This document shows, one piece after another, positions 1-8,037 of a stretch of DNA of 64,000 nucleotides (positions are counted from its first letter, which is position 1; each line of letters starts with the position of its first letter). The position numbers and the translations under genes were made by a program. This DNA is from CAXTSE01 sp964246985 (GTDB taxonomy: Bacteria; Actinomycetota; Actinomycetes; Actinomycetales; Microbacteriaceae), in NCBI GenBank assembly GCA_964246985.1, contig CAXTSE010000012.1:49459-113458 (forward strand). Direction: 5' to 3'. The notes beneath the pieces were generated by a model, which ran no database searches, was not told the DNA's origin, and saw nothing but the letters and a program-made list of their open reading frames with translations.

Positions 1-1177
1 CACGGGCACCGACGCCGAATCCGAGCTCCAGCACGCGCAGGCCGCGCAGCTGGAGAGGCTCGGCATCGACGTCGACCTGTGGAAGCTCGACCTCGACGCG
101 CTGAGGGCTGACGCGCGCTTCCCCGGCACCGAGGCGCCGCGGGTCGAGGGCTACGGGGTGGTGGGGGTCACGGGCCCGGGCACTCCCGCGCTCGTGCTGC
201 AGGGGCATGTCGACGTGGTGCCCACGGGCGATCTCGACAGGTGGGTCGACCGCGATCCGTTCAGCGGGCGCGTCGACGCGGGCGCTGTCCACGGCCGGGG
301 TGCGTGCGACATGAAGGCGGGACTCGCGGCCAACCTCGCGGTGGTGCGCGCGATCCGGGATTCGGGTGTCACGCTCGAGCGCCCGCTCGCGTACCACGCT
401 GTCGTCAGCGAGGAGGATGGCGGACTCGGGGCCTTCGCGACCATGCTGCGCGGCCACGGCGGCGACGCCGCTGTGCTGAGCGAGCCGACCAGCGGGCGCA
501 TCGTCACCGCCAATGCCGGAGCGCTCACATTCGAGCTGCGGATCGCCGGCCGCGCCGCCCACGCGAGCACGAGGCTCGAGGGCATCAGCGCATTCGACGC
601 GTTCCTGCCCATCCATGCGGCGCTCGCGGACCTCGAGCGCGAGCGCAACAGCCGCCCCGATCCGCTGTTCTGGGCGTACTCCCTGCCGTACCCGATCTCG
701 GTCGGACGCATCCGCTCCGGCGACTGGGCGTCGAGCGTGCCCGACTCCCTGGTGGCCGAGGGGCGTCTCGGCGTGCAGCTAGGCGAGGAGCCGGCCGACG
801 CACGCTCGGCGTTCGAGCACGCCGTCGCCGCGGCAGCCCGGCGTGATCCGTGGCTGGCCGACAACCCGCCGGCGATCACCTGGCCCGGTGGACAGTTCGC
901 GAGCGGGTCACTCGACGGCGCCCATCCGCTCATCGGCGAGATGCGGGACGCCGTCACGGCGCTCGACGAGACCGCCGACCCTCGACGGTCGGCCGCGCCC
1001 TACGGCAGCGACCTCCGGCTGTACTCCGACCTCGGCGGCATCCCGACCCTGCACTACGGGCCCGGTGACGTCGGATTCGCCCATGCCCCGCGCGAGCAGG
1101 TCGAGATCGCAGAGCTCGAGCAGGTCGCTCGCGCGTTGACGGTGCTCGCCCTGCGCCGCTGCGGCGCGCATCTCTGA
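1..1177 (+). CDS. M20 family metallopeptidase/deacylase (ArgE/DapE type), 5' end missing
   Basis: Partial gene: the frame is open from base 2, so the N-terminus lies outside the window (391 residues visible, roughly 30-40 missing against the usual ~420-430). The M20 zinc signature is present: HVD (visible residues ~69-71), GRGACDMK with metal-bridging Asp at ~103, SEEDGG with the catalytic/metal Glu pair at ~137-138, and a C-terminal FAHAPREQV with the last His ligand. By family it removes an acyl or aminoacyl group from a small amide (acetylornithine-, succinyl-DAP- or peptide-like substrate); the exact substrate cannot be read from the sequence. It ends 10 nt before the convergent gene at 1188. 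Confidence 0.88.
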   Translation, partial: TGTDAESELQHAQAAQLERLGIDVDLWKLDLDALRADARFPGTEAPRVEGYGVVGVTGPGTPALVLQGHVDVVPTGDLDRWVDRDPFSGRVDAGAVHGRGACDMKAGLAANLAVVRAIRDSGVTLERPLAYHAVVSEEDGGLGAFATMLRGHGGDAAVLSEPTSGRIVTANAGALTFELRIAGRAAHASTRLEGISAFDAFLPIHAALADLERERNSRPDPLFWAYSLPYPISVGRIRSGDWASSVPDSLVAEGRLGVQLGEEPADARSAFEHAVAAAARRDPWLADNPPAITWPGGQFASGSLDGAHPLIGEMRDAVTALDETADPRRSAAPYGSDLRLYSDLGGIPTLHYGPGDVGFAHAPREQVEIAELEQVARALTVLALRRCGAHL

Positions 1178-1187
1178 CGCGGACGAG

Positions 1188-2363
1188 CTAGGGCTTCAGG
1201 ACGACCTTGATGCAGCCGTCCTCCTTCTTCTTGAAGAGCTCGTACATGGCCGGAGCCTCCTCGAGGGGGACGCTGTGGGTGACGAGGTCGGTGACGCCGA
1301 GCGGGTCGGAGGGGTCCTCGACGATCGGCCACAGGTCGGAGCTCCAGCGCTGCACGTTGCACTGGCCCATGCGCATCGTGATGCCCTTGTCGAACAGGGT
1401 CAGCATCGGCATCGGGTCGGCGACTCCGCCGTAGACGCCGCTGAGCGAGACCGTGCCGCCGCGCTGCACCGCGTCGATCGCGGTCATCATCGCGGCGAGA
1501 CGGTCGACGGCGACGGTCTTCGCGAGCTTGCGCGAGACCGGGCTGGGCAACAGGCCCGTGACGTTCTGCGCGAAGGCGGCCACGGGGTTGCCGTGCGCCT
1601 CCATGCCGACGGCGTCGAGGGCGGAGTGCGGTCCCCGGCCGTCGGTGAGGTCGAGGATCTGCTCCTGCAGATCGGGCGAGAGGTCGAGCGTCTCTGCCCC
1701 GTACCGCTCGGCGAGCGCGCGCCGCTCGGGCACGGGATCGACGGCGATCACGCGGTAGCCGCGGTAGGCGCCGATGCGCGCGGCGAACTGGCCGACCGGA
1801 CCGAGCCCCACGACCAGGAGCGTGCCCCCGGAGGGCACCGCCGCGTAGTCGACGCCCTGCCAGGCGGTCGGGAGGATGTCGCTCAGGAACAGGTAGCGCT
1901 CGTCGGGCAGGTCCGAGTGGATCTTCATCGCGTTGAAGTCGGCCAGCGGGACCCGCAGGAACTCGGCCTGACCTCCGGGGATGCGGCCGTAGAGCTCGGT
2001 GTAGCCGTACAGGTCGGCCCCGGCGCCCTGCTCGCGGTTCTGCGTCGTCTCGCACTGGGAGGTGAGACCGCGGGTGCACATGTAGCAGTGGCCGCACGCG
2101 ATCACGAACGGCACCACGATCCGGTCGCCCTGCTGCAGGGTGCGCACCTCGCTGCCGACCTCGACGACGACGCCCATCGGCTCGTGTCCGAGGACGTCGT
2201 CCTTGTGCATGAAGGGTCCGAGCACGTCGAGCAGGTGGAGGTCGGATCCGCAGATCGCCGTCGACGTCACGCGGATCACCACGTCGGTCGGCTCGATGAC
2301 GTGCGCGTCGGGGACGTCCTCGACCGATACGCGGTTGGTTCCCTGCCAGGTGAGTGCTCTCAT
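1188..2363 (-). CDS. Zinc-dependent alcohol dehydrogenase, formaldehyde-dehydrogenase-like
   Basis: Medium-chain dehydrogenase of 391 residues. Catalytic zinc ligands are visible as C38 in ICGSD and the GHE at 59-61. The structural zinc site is complete (C90, C93, C96, C104). The Rossmann GLGPVG lies near residues 187-192. Length and motif spacing fit the glutathione-independent formaldehyde dehydrogenase-like subgroup, which oxidises small aldehydes or alcohols with NAD; the true substrate is unknown. The ATG is preceded by TAGACC and six bases (GGAGGA abutting the ATG), which looks more like a near-leaderless start than a spaced Shine-Dalgarno. Confidence 0.85.
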   Translation of the reverse strand: MRALTWQGTNRVSVEDVPDAHVIEPTDVVIRVTSTAICGSDLHLLDVLGPFMHKDDVLGHEPMGVVVEVGSEVRTLQQGDRIVVPFVIACGHCYMCTRGLTSQCETTQNREQGAGADLYGYTELYGRIPGGQAEFLRVPLADFNAMKIHSDLPDERYLFLSDILPTAWQGVDYAAVPSGGTLLVVGLGPVGQFAARIGAYRGYRVIAVDPVPERRALAERYGAETLDLSPDLQEQILDLTDGRGPHSALDAVGMEAHGNPVAAFAQNVTGLLPSPVSRKLAKTVAVDRLAAMMTAIDAVQRGGTVSLSGVYGGVADPMPMLTLFDKGITMRMGQCNVQRWSSDLWPIVEDPSDPLGVTDLVTHSVPLEEAPAMYELFKKKEDGCIKVVLKP

Positions 2364-2429
2364 TCCTCCGGTCTACGCGACGGCGGCGCCTTCGGACCAG
2401 GCCTTGACAGCCGGGGAGCCGCGCCGCAG

Positions 2430-3272
2430 TCAGACGGTGGACGCCCCCAGCACCGACAGGAGCTGCAGCTTCTCGTGGCTCTCGGAGCCGGGAACAGCCG
2501 TGTAGACGAGCAGCGCGTGCCCGTGGGCCGGGTCGAGGAGGGTCTGGCACTGCAGTTCCAGTGAGCCCACCTCCGGGTGCACGTAGCGCTTGACGTCGCG
2601 CGGTCGCAGCCCCACCTCCTGCCGTGCCCACACCTCGCGGAACTCGGCGCTCTCGGCCGACAGCAGCGCCGCCAGTCGCCCGGCTCGCGAGTCGGGGCCG
2701 TGGCGCCCGACGGCCTCCCTGAGGCCGGATGCGAACATCCGTGACAGGTACGGGTGGTCGTCAGGCTCGTAGAGAGCGCGAGTGCGCGGATCGGCGAACC
2801 AGCGATAGCCGATGCTGCGTGACGGCCCGGCCAGGCTGGCCGTGTCGCCGGTGAGCGCCACTCCCACCGGAGTCTGTCGGAGAGTCTCGCCCAGCTCGGC
2901 GGTGACCACCTCGGCCGGAGTGTCGGCGAGGCGGTCGAGGATCCGCAGCATGCCGGGGCTGATGTGGTCACCCCCTGGTCCTGCCTCAGGAGGAGCATGT
3001 CCGCTCAGGCGGAACAGGTGGTCGCGCTCGTCGCGCGAGAGGTGGAGTCCCTGCGCGATCGAGGCCAGCATCTGCTCGGACGGCTGGGGGTCGCGCCCGC
3101 GCTCCAGCCTCGCGTAGTAGTCGGCGGACATGTGGCAGAGCACCGCGACCTCCTCGCGGCGGAGTCCGTCGGTGCGACGGCGCTGTCCACGTGGCAGGCC
3201 GACGTCCTCCGGCTGCAGGGCCGTACGCCGGTGGCGGAGGAAGTCCGCCAGCCCGGTCCGATCGATCGTCAC
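2430..3272 (-). CDS. XRE-family regulator with MmyB-like ligand-binding domain
   Basis: A 280-residue regulator. An N-terminal helix-turn-helix (about residues 8-75, with RREEVAVLCHMSADYYARLE) is followed by an MmyB-like C-terminal domain of the type thought to bind small, possibly fatty-acid-like ligands. The frame is open further upstream, but I chose the GTG at 3272 because GGAGGA lies five bases before it and the protein then begins at the conserved helix. It is divergent from the SDR gene at 3403; in this family the regulator commonly controls an adjacent divergent short-chain dehydrogenase, so SDR control is the likely role (inference). Confidence 0.85.
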   Translation of the reverse strand: MTIDRTGLADFLRHRRTALQPEDVGLPRGQRRRTDGLRREEVAVLCHMSADYYARLERGRDPQPSEQMLASIAQGLHLSRDERDHLFRLSGHAPPEAGPGGDHISPGMLRILDRLADTPAEVVTAELGETLRQTPVGVALTGDTASLAGPSRSIGYRWFADPRTRALYEPDDHPYLSRMFASGLREAVGRHGPDSRAGRLAALLSAESAEFREVWARQEVGLRPRDVKRYVHPEVGSLELQCQTLLDPAHGHALLVYTAVPGSESHEKLQLLSVLGASTV

Positions 3273-3322
3273 GACGGTCCTCCGCTCTCTCCCTTCATTG
3301 TGCACAGGCGCGTCGTCCCCAG

Positions 3323-3343
3323 CCACGGATCGACGAGCCGTGG
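3323..3343. promoter_or_regulatory. Inverted repeat, candidate operator between regulator and SDR
   Basis: CCACGG - nine bases - CCGTGG, perfect six-base arms in the 130-bp gap between the divergent regulator (start 3272) and SDR (start 3403). A GATAAC hexamer overlaps its right edge and could be the -10 of the SDR. Position and symmetry suit a repressor site; no binding data can be inferred. Confidence 0.4.
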
Positions 3344-3402
3344 ATAACCGCGCGCCGCCGCGGCATCGTCGATCCCACACCCATCAACTCAGGAGCATCA
3401 CC

Positions 3403-4341
3403 ATGGCGCGTACCGCCCTCGACATCACCCTCCCCGACCTCCGCGGCCGTCGCGCCGTCCTCACCGGCGGCAGCGACGGGATCGGTCTCGGCATCGCCCG
3501 GCGACTGGCCACGGCCGGCGCCGAGGTCGTGCTGCTCGTGCGGAGTCGGTCGAAGGGCGAGGCAGCGATCGCGCAGATCCGAGCCGCGGCACCGTCGGCG
3601 CTCGTCTCTCTCCGCGAACTCGAGCTCTCGTCCCTCGAGAGCGTGGCAGCGGCGGCGGCGACGCTGCGGGCGGAGGGGGACCCCATCCACCTCCTCATCG
3701 GCAACGCCGGCGTGATGACCCCGCCCGAGCGTCAGGTGACGGCTGACGGGTTCGAGCTGCAGTTCGGCACCAACCACCTGGGCCACTTCGCCCTCGTCGC
3801 GCAGCTCCTGCCCCTGCTGCGCGAGGGCGGCGGACGCGTGACATCGCAGATCAGCGTCTCGGCGAACTCGAACGCGATCAACTGGGACGACCTCCAGTGG
3901 GAGCGCTCGTACAGCGGCATGCGCGCCTACAGCCAGTCGAAGATCGCATTCGGGCTGTTCGGCCTCGAGCTGGCGCGCCGAAGCGCCGAGCACGGATGGG
4001 GGATCACGAGCAACCTCGCCCACCCCGGTGTCGCGCCCTCGAGCCTGCTCGCCGCGCGCCCAGAGCTCGGCCGGTCCCGCGAGACAACCGGTCGTCGGCT
4101 GATCGGCGCGATGTCGGCGCGCGGACTCCTCGTCGGCACCGTCGAGTCGGCCGGCCTGCCTGCGCTGCTGGCGGCGACCGCCGCCGACCCGGCGTCGTTC
4201 TACGGCCCGAGCGGCCCCGGCAGGCTGGGCGGCGCCCCGGCTCCGCAGGACCTGTACTCCCGGCTGCGAAGTGCGGAGGATGCGGCGCGCATCTGGGCGG
4301 TCTCCGAGGAGCTGGCCTCGCTGCGGTTCCCGACCGCGTGA
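3403..4341 (+). CDS. SDR family NAD(P)-dependent oxidoreductase
   Basis: A 312-residue short-chain dehydrogenase. TGGSDGIG at 21-28 binds the cofactor, NAG is at 101-103, and Y176xxxK180 is the catalytic pair. It resembles the retinol-dehydrogenase/protochlorophyllide-reductase-like SDRs that reduce or oxidise bulky carbonyls; the substrate is unknown. Start ATG 3403 has AGGAG eight bases upstream. It is divergent from the MmyB-type regulator, which probably controls it. The reading frame is open upstream of 3403 but that part has no SDR homology. Confidence 0.88.
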   Translation: MARTALDITLPDLRGRRAVLTGGSDGIGLGIARRLATAGAEVVLLVRSRSKGEAAIAQIRAAAPSALVSLRELELSSLESVAAAAATLRAEGDPIHLLIGNAGVMTPPERQVTADGFELQFGTNHLGHFALVAQLLPLLREGGGRVTSQISVSANSNAINWDDLQWERSYSGMRAYSQSKIAFGLFGLELARRSAEHGWGITSNLAHPGVAPSSLLAARPELGRSRETTGRRLIGAMSARGLLVGTVESAGLPALLAATAADPASFYGPSGPGRLGGAPAPQDLYSRLRSAEDAARIWAVSEELASLRFPTA

Positions 4342-4363
4342 TCCGTTCCTTCGGCTGATCCGA

Positions 4364-5113
4364 TCAGTCTGCGGGCACCGCGGGAGCGGGAGTCCGGTCG
4401 ACCCGGTGCACTCGCAGAGTGTGCATCGCCCGTCTGATCCGTCGCAGGAACGCGATCGGATCGGTGAACGGACGAGCGGAGACCCGCACCCGCAGGGAGC
4501 GGTCGAGCAGCACTCGAGTGCCAGCCGGGATGCCGAAGCTCAGGTCCAGATCGTCGTGCACCTCGCCGTCGTGGCGGTGCACGCGCGGTCGGGCTGCCAT
4601 CCAGACCTCGCGCCGGATCGCGAAGTTCGATCCGAACAGCGGCGGGCGCCCGAGGATCCGGCCGAAGACCGCGAAGTACGCGCGCATGTAGAGGGCGCCG
4701 ACGATCCGCTCGACCACCGGTGGCAGTGCGAAGGTGCCCGGCCCGGTGAGCGCACCGAGGGTCCCGTCCGCGAATGCGGCGGAGATGCGAGCTACCCAGT
4801 CGGGCGGCGGCACCGAGTCGGCATCGAGCCGGGCGATGATCTCGCCGCCCGCCGCGTCGTACCCGGCGCTGGCGGCCGCCGCGATGCCCCGTTCCGCCTC
4901 GAACCTGTAGACGGTTCCCCATCGGCGGGCGACCTCGCGGGTGGCGTCGGTGCTGCCGTTGTCAATTACGACGATCTCATCGGCCATGCGGGTCTGCCGG
5001 TGAAGCGAGCGGAGGCACCGCTCGAGCATGACCGCGTCGTCGCGAACGGGGATCACGACGGAAATCGTGGGCCCGGTCGACGGGTCAGTGCGCCCCGGTG
5101 TCTCGCGGGACAT
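4364..5113 (-). CDS. Glycosyltransferase family 2
   Basis: A 249-residue GT-A fold transferase. SVVIPVRDD (18-26) starts the nucleotide-sugar binding fold, DADS at 97-100 is the metal-binding DxD-type motif, and a DDLDL acidic motif near residue 190 matches the catalytic-base region. It lacks long transmembrane stretches apart from a weakly hydrophobic segment after residue 130. Its start overlaps the end of the preceding 87-residue gene by 29 bases, so it is the last gene of a three-gene minus-strand group (5503 to 4364). Acceptor unknown. Confidence 0.82.
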   Translation of the reverse strand: MSRETPGRTDPSTGPTISVVIPVRDDAVMLERCLRSLHRQTRMADEIVVIDNGSTDATREVARRWGTVYRFEAERGIAAAASAGYDAAGGEIIARLDADSVPPPDWVARISAAFADGTLGALTGPGTFALPPVVERIVGALYMRAYFAVFGRILGRPPLFGSNFAIRREVWMAARPRVHRHDGEVHDDLDLSFGIPAGTRVLLDRSLRVRVSARPFTDPIAFLRRIRRAMHTLRVHRVDRTPAPAVPAD

Positions 5114-5348
5114 TCAGCTCCTCGTCGGGCACGTCGACGGACCCGTTGTCGTCGGGGCCGCCCGTGCCCGGCAGCGTCTCGACCGCGTTCGCGTTCTCGA
5201 GATCGTCGGTCGCGTGGCTCTCGGACGGGGACTCCTGGCGCTGCTCGATCTCAGTCTCGCTCGCGGGCGAGTAGCTGCGATCCTTCGTCGTCTGGTCCTC
5301 GAGGCCGATGCCCTCGCCGGCGCCCTCCTCGGGCACTGCGGCACTCAC
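5085..5348 (-). CDS. Small acidic hypothetical protein
   Basis: An 87-residue, strongly acidic, low-complexity protein rich in E, D, S and T; it looks intrinsically disordered and has no recognised domain. The GTG start at 5348 overlaps the stop of the 52-residue gene upstream as GTGA, so translation is probably coupled. It overlaps the glycosyltransferase start by 29 bases. I do not recognise a function. Confidence 0.6.
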   Translation of the reverse strand: MSAAVPEEGAGEGIGLEDQTTKDRSYSPASETEIEQRQESPSESHATDDLENANAVETLPGTGGPDDNGSVDVPDEELNVPRDTGAH

Positions 5349-5503
5349 TCGACGCTCGCAGAGCTGTCGGTGACGGTGAAGCCGTAACGGCTCGCGACGC
5401 CGGGGAGCTCCTTCAGGCCGGCCTGGACGGCGGCCTCGATCTTGGCTCGGTCGTCCTCGTCGCCGGAGACGGTGATGGTCGCGTTGACGGTGTAAGCGGT
5501 CAT
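5345..5503 (-). CDS. Small hypothetical protein (52 aa)
   Basis: A 52-residue protein starting MTAYTVNATITVSG. It has an alternating beta-strand start, one charged helix (DEDDRAKIEAAVQAGL) and a second beta pair, so it could be a small alpha/beta fold. The ATG at 5503 is chosen because the upstream extension is low-quality Arg-rich sequence; CAGTCT six bases upstream may be a weak leaderless -10. It is first in a minus-strand group with the acidic protein and the GT2 gene. Function unknown. Confidence 0.6.
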   Translation of the reverse strand: MTAYTVNATITVSGDEDDRAKIEAAVQAGLKELPGVASRYGFTVTDSSASVE

Positions 5504-5667
5504 GTTCCGAGACTGCGCCCGATGACGGCAGGAGTCACCCCCTTGCCGTTCCCCCGCGTTCATGCAACATGGGCCCCCTGCTGGGAGCCAGCCGCGCGTT
5601 CCCGATGGTCCGCGGATCGGTGCCTAGCGTCGGGGTACTTCGTCTCTATCACCCTCAAGGAGAAACC

Positions 5668-5922
5668 ATGTCCAAGCTCGTCTTCCTGGCCGGTGCCGTC
5701 GCCGGCGCCGCGTTCGCCAGCACGCCCCAGGGCAAGTCCGTCGTCGACAACGTCTCAGCCCAGGTGAAGCGGCTCTGGGAGCGACCGCAGGTGCAGAAGG
5801 TCGTGCGGAACGCGTCCGGCGAGGTACGCAAGCGCGTGCCCGTGGTGGGCGACGACATCGCCGACACGATCGACGCCGCTCCGAAGCCCACGCCCACCAC
5901 GTCCTCGCCCGCGACGTCCTGA
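5668..5922 (+). CDS. Small hypothetical protein with N-terminal hydrophobic segment
   Basis: 84 residues. The N-terminus (MSKLVFLAGAVAGAAFAS) is a short hydrophobic helix, followed by a basic amphipathic region (SAQVKRLWERPQVQKVV) and a Thr/Pro-rich tail. The layout resembles small YtxH-like membrane-associated stress proteins, but I cannot assign a family. The start is supported by AAGGAG six bases before the ATG. It is convergent with the DksA-type gene, with four bases between the stops. Confidence 0.65.
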   Translation: MSKLVFLAGAVAGAAFASTPQGKSVVDNVSAQVKRLWERPQVQKVVRNASGEVRKRVPVVGDDIADTIDAAPKPTPTTSSPATS

Positions 5923-5926
5923 TCGC

Positions 5927-6301
5927 CTAGCGGCGTCGGCGCCCCGCGCAGGCGACACAGGTACTCCTGGCTGGGCGCAGCTCGAGTTGGCCGAGAGGGA
6001 TCGCCAGCCCGCAGACCTCGCAGATGCCGTAGGTGCCGGCGGCGACCCGTGCGTCCGCCCCGTCGAGGGCTGACAGTTCGGCGAGATGCTCGGTCCGGAC
6101 CCCCTCGGCCTGCTGCCATTCGAAGGTCAGGGTGAAGCCCTCGGGGTCGTGCTCCTCGTCGGTCCACTCGCCGCGGGCTGTGCGCACCGACACCAGGCGC
6201 GCTTCGACATCGGCGAGCCGGCTCTCGATGTCGGCGCGGCGGGCGGCGATGAGCCGGGGGCCGTGTCGCAGCACCTCGCCCGCCTCGACTGCCTCGCTCA
6301 T
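5927..6301 (-). CDS. DksA/TraR-type C4 zinc-finger protein
   Basis: 124 residues: an N-terminal coiled-coil-like helical region (about 10-80) and a C4 zinc finger with C94, C97, C115 and C118. This is the architecture of the DksA/TraR family, which binds in the RNA polymerase secondary channel; whether this copy modulates transcription is not shown. The frame is open far upstream, but ATG 6301 fits the family and lies seven bases after a TAGCGT hexamer, suggesting a leaderless transcript. Confidence 0.85.
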   Translation of the reverse strand: MSEAVEAGEVLRHGPRLIAARRADIESRLADVEARLVSVRTARGEWTDEEHDPEGFTLTFEWQQAEGVRTEHLAELSALDGADARVAAGTYGICEVCGLAIPLGQLELRPARSTCVACAGRRRR

Positions 6302-6308
6302 TCCAGGC

Positions 6309-6314
6309 ACGCTA
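6309..6314 (-). promoter_or_regulatory. -10 box TAGCGT, leaderless start of the DksA-type gene
   Basis: TAGCGT followed by seven bases and the ATG at 6301. One of about twenty hexamers of this kind in the window. Confidence 0.5.
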
Positions 6315-6367
6315 CGCCCCGGGGTCGCCATCCGCCCGATGTCCGACGTGCGCGGCAGGGTGGTGGC

Positions 6368-6916
6368 ATGGCCGGGCAGGGGTGTGCGATCGACGGATGC
6401 GGCGCCCGCGTTGCACCTGAATCGCCCGTGGCGCTCTGCGAAGGCCACCTCGTCGTCGCGGCCGACTGGCAGGCGCGCGAGTCCGGCCTCGTCGACGTGC
6501 TGCCGTCGCCGTGCGCCGCCTGCGGCTCGCGGCTCGGCGCTCGCTATCCCTCGGGATGGCTCTGCGCTGTCTGCGAGTGGCGCCACGGCGAGCAGCCCGA
6601 TCGCGACCTCGCGCCCCCGCGGGTCGATGTCGTCTACTACCTGCGGCACGGCGACCGGGTCAAGATCGGCACGACCGCCAACCCCCGGCAGCGGGTCGCA
6701 GCCATCTGGCACGAGGAGGTTCTCGCCTTCGAGCGCGGGGATCGGCAACTTGAGCGGCGTCGGCACGACCAGTTCGCGTCGGCTCGCTTCACGGGCTCCG
6801 AGTGGTTCCGGCTCACGCCGGCCATCGCCGCGCACGCCCGCGTGCTCGCGGCGGGACGGGACCCGTGGGAGGTCCACGCGCGCTGGCTGAGCGAGGCGGC
6901 CGCCGCCGCCGGGTGA
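6368..6916 (+). CDS. GIY-YIG-like (MUG113/T5orf172-type) nuclease domain protein with Cys-rich N-terminus
   Basis: 182 residues. The N-terminal half carries cysteines at 6, 11, 24 and two CxxC pairs (49/52, 66/69), likely zinc ligands. From residue 86 it shows VVYYLR...VKIGTT..NPRQR, the two strands and Arg of the compact GIY-YIG variant (MUG113/T5orf172), with Glu ~129 in QLERRRHDQF as the metal-binding candidate and EWFRL closing the fold. It may cut or bind branched DNA; biological role unknown. CAGGGT lies six bases before the ATG. It reads divergently from the DksA-type gene. Confidence 0.75.
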   Translation: MAGQGCAIDGCGARVAPESPVALCEGHLVVAADWQARESGLVDVLPSPCAACGSRLGARYPSGWLCAVCEWRHGEQPDRDLAPPRVDVVYYLRHGDRVKIGTTANPRQRVAAIWHEEVLAFERGDRQLERRRHDQFASARFTGSEWFRLTPAIAAHARVLAAGRDPWEVHARWLSEAAAAAG

Positions 6917-6956
6917 AGCCGGGCTGTATCGTCGGAGCACGGCGGAGGGAGCCCCG

Positions 6957-7175
6957 ATGACCGAACCGAAGAAGACGCTCGACGATGACGAGCGCGCCGA
7001 GGAGATGACACGGGCGCCCAAGGCGTCGCCCGAGGATGCCGCCCCCCGCATCGAGGTGAGCGAGGGCACCGGCGGCGCGATCCGCATCGACATCGCCGAC
7101 TCGGCGGTGGTGCGACCGGGGCGCCCCGAGCCTCGCGAGGACGCCGCCGCCGCTGCGGGCGATCCCGTCAGCTGA
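6957..7175 (+). CDS. Small acidic hypothetical protein (72 aa)
   Basis: 72 residues, charged and Ala/Glu/Asp-rich, with no recognisable domain; probably disordered. GGAGGGAGC precedes the ATG at the right distance. Its TGA stop and the TCA (minus-strand stop) of the next gene share the palindrome TCAGCTGA, so the two genes overlap tail to tail by eight bases. Function unknown. Confidence 0.55.
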   Translation: MTEPKKTLDDDERAEEMTRAPKASPEDAAPRIEVSEGTGGAIRIDIADSAVVRPGRPEPREDAAAAAGDPVS

Positions 7176-7497
7176 GCCGGACCGACCCGAGCGCGCGTGT
7201 CAGCTCGCCGTCGGGCGAGGTGACGATGAGGCCCGTCGAGCTCGCGGCCGAGTCGGAGAGCTGTTTGAGCCACTTCTCATCGATGGCGGGAACGCGCGAG
7301 CCCGCGAACTTGAAGTAGACCGGCAGAGTCGGCGTCATCCACATCGAGCTGCGGCCGTCGCCGACCGATAGGGCGTCGAGCCAGGACACGATGATCGGCT
7401 CGTTGCGGCGGAAGCGCTGCACGATCACGATCTGCAGATGTGAGAGCAGTCTGTCCTCGAAATCGACGGAGATGCTGCCGTGCACCATTGTTCCCAC
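7168..7497 (-). CDS. DUF7882-like small protein (family often mislabelled ATP-dependent DNA ligase)
   Basis: 109 residues starting at GTG 7497. It matches, from memory of the family, the ~110-residue Microbacteriaceae proteins beginning MG(T)..GS.(V)FEDR.L.HLQ.VI, now DUF7882. Databases often call these ATP-dependent DNA ligase, but no ligase motif (KxDG) is present and the length is far too short. The central region (SWLDALSVGDGRSS) and YFKFAGSR are the conserved parts. It follows the gene at 7507 by nine bases and is probably co-transcribed with it. Function unknown. Confidence 0.65.
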   Translation of the reverse strand: MGTMVHGSISVDFEDRLLSHLQIVIVQRFRRNEPIIVSWLDALSVGDGRSSMWMTPTLPVYFKFAGSRVPAIDEKWLKQLSDSAASSTGLIVTSPDGELTRALGSVRLS

Positions 7498-7506
7498 GGG
7501 CGGATC

Positions 7507-7875
7507 CTACCGCTCGACGGCGGAGCTGGAATCCCCGTTGGACGTGCTCTCGGCGTCCGACTCGGCGGGCCGCTCGCCGGAATCCCCGACCGCCAGCGAC
7601 GTCGGGAGGCGCGCCTCGGCTCGCCCCCGGAGGTCGGCGGCCGCCGCGCCCCCGTCGAGATCCGTCTCGGGCTCGTCGCTCGAGATCGCCAGGATCTGGC
7701 TGGCCGGGCCGACGACCAGCTGGAAGGAGCGCACGGCTCCGCTCTCGTCCATTCCAGGCACCGAGACCAGGTCCGCCGAATCCACGATCGCGAGCACGCT
7801 CGCGTACCCCATGAGAGCGTCGGCTGTCTCGTCTTCGGTCAGGAACCCGCCGCTGGAGTAGAGGATGCGCTTCAT
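7507..7875 (-). CDS. Hypothetical protein paired with the DUF7882-like gene
   Basis: 122 residues. The first ~70 residues are ordered (MKRILYSSGGFLTEDETADAL, then VLAIVDSADLVSVPG and FQLVVGPASQILAISSD). The C-terminal ~50 are acidic, Ser-rich and likely disordered. No family is assigned with confidence. It is upstream partner of the DUF7882-like gene, nine bases away; the pairing is more informative than either sequence. The start ATG has no clear ribosome site. Confidence 0.6.
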   Translation of the reverse strand: MKRILYSSGGFLTEDETADALMGYASVLAIVDSADLVSVPGMDESGAVRSFQLVVGPASQILAISSDEPETDLDGGAAAADLRGRAEARLPTSLAVGDSGERPAESDAESTSNGDSSSAVER

Positions 7876-8037
7876 GACCCGATCATCCCTCGCTCACCCG
7901 TCTGCGCGGGAGGGCTTGACCTGGCGGCAGGGAGGCACGACGAGGGACGTCGCGTCCCGAGCTGGGCCTCACGTAGATCGGATCGGCCGAGGCGTCAAGG
8001 GGTACCCCAGATCCTCGAGGTGGGGGATGGTCGCAGG

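Noticed and set aside
1054..2631. Long minus-strand frame over the zinc dehydrogenase
   Set aside because: Arg/Pro/Gly-rich translation in a shifted frame of a clear gene; typical of ~70% GC DNA. Many other antisense frames in the window were dropped for the same reason.
7168..7497. ATP-dependent DNA ligase
   Set aside because: Only 109 residues and no nucleotidyl-lysine motif.
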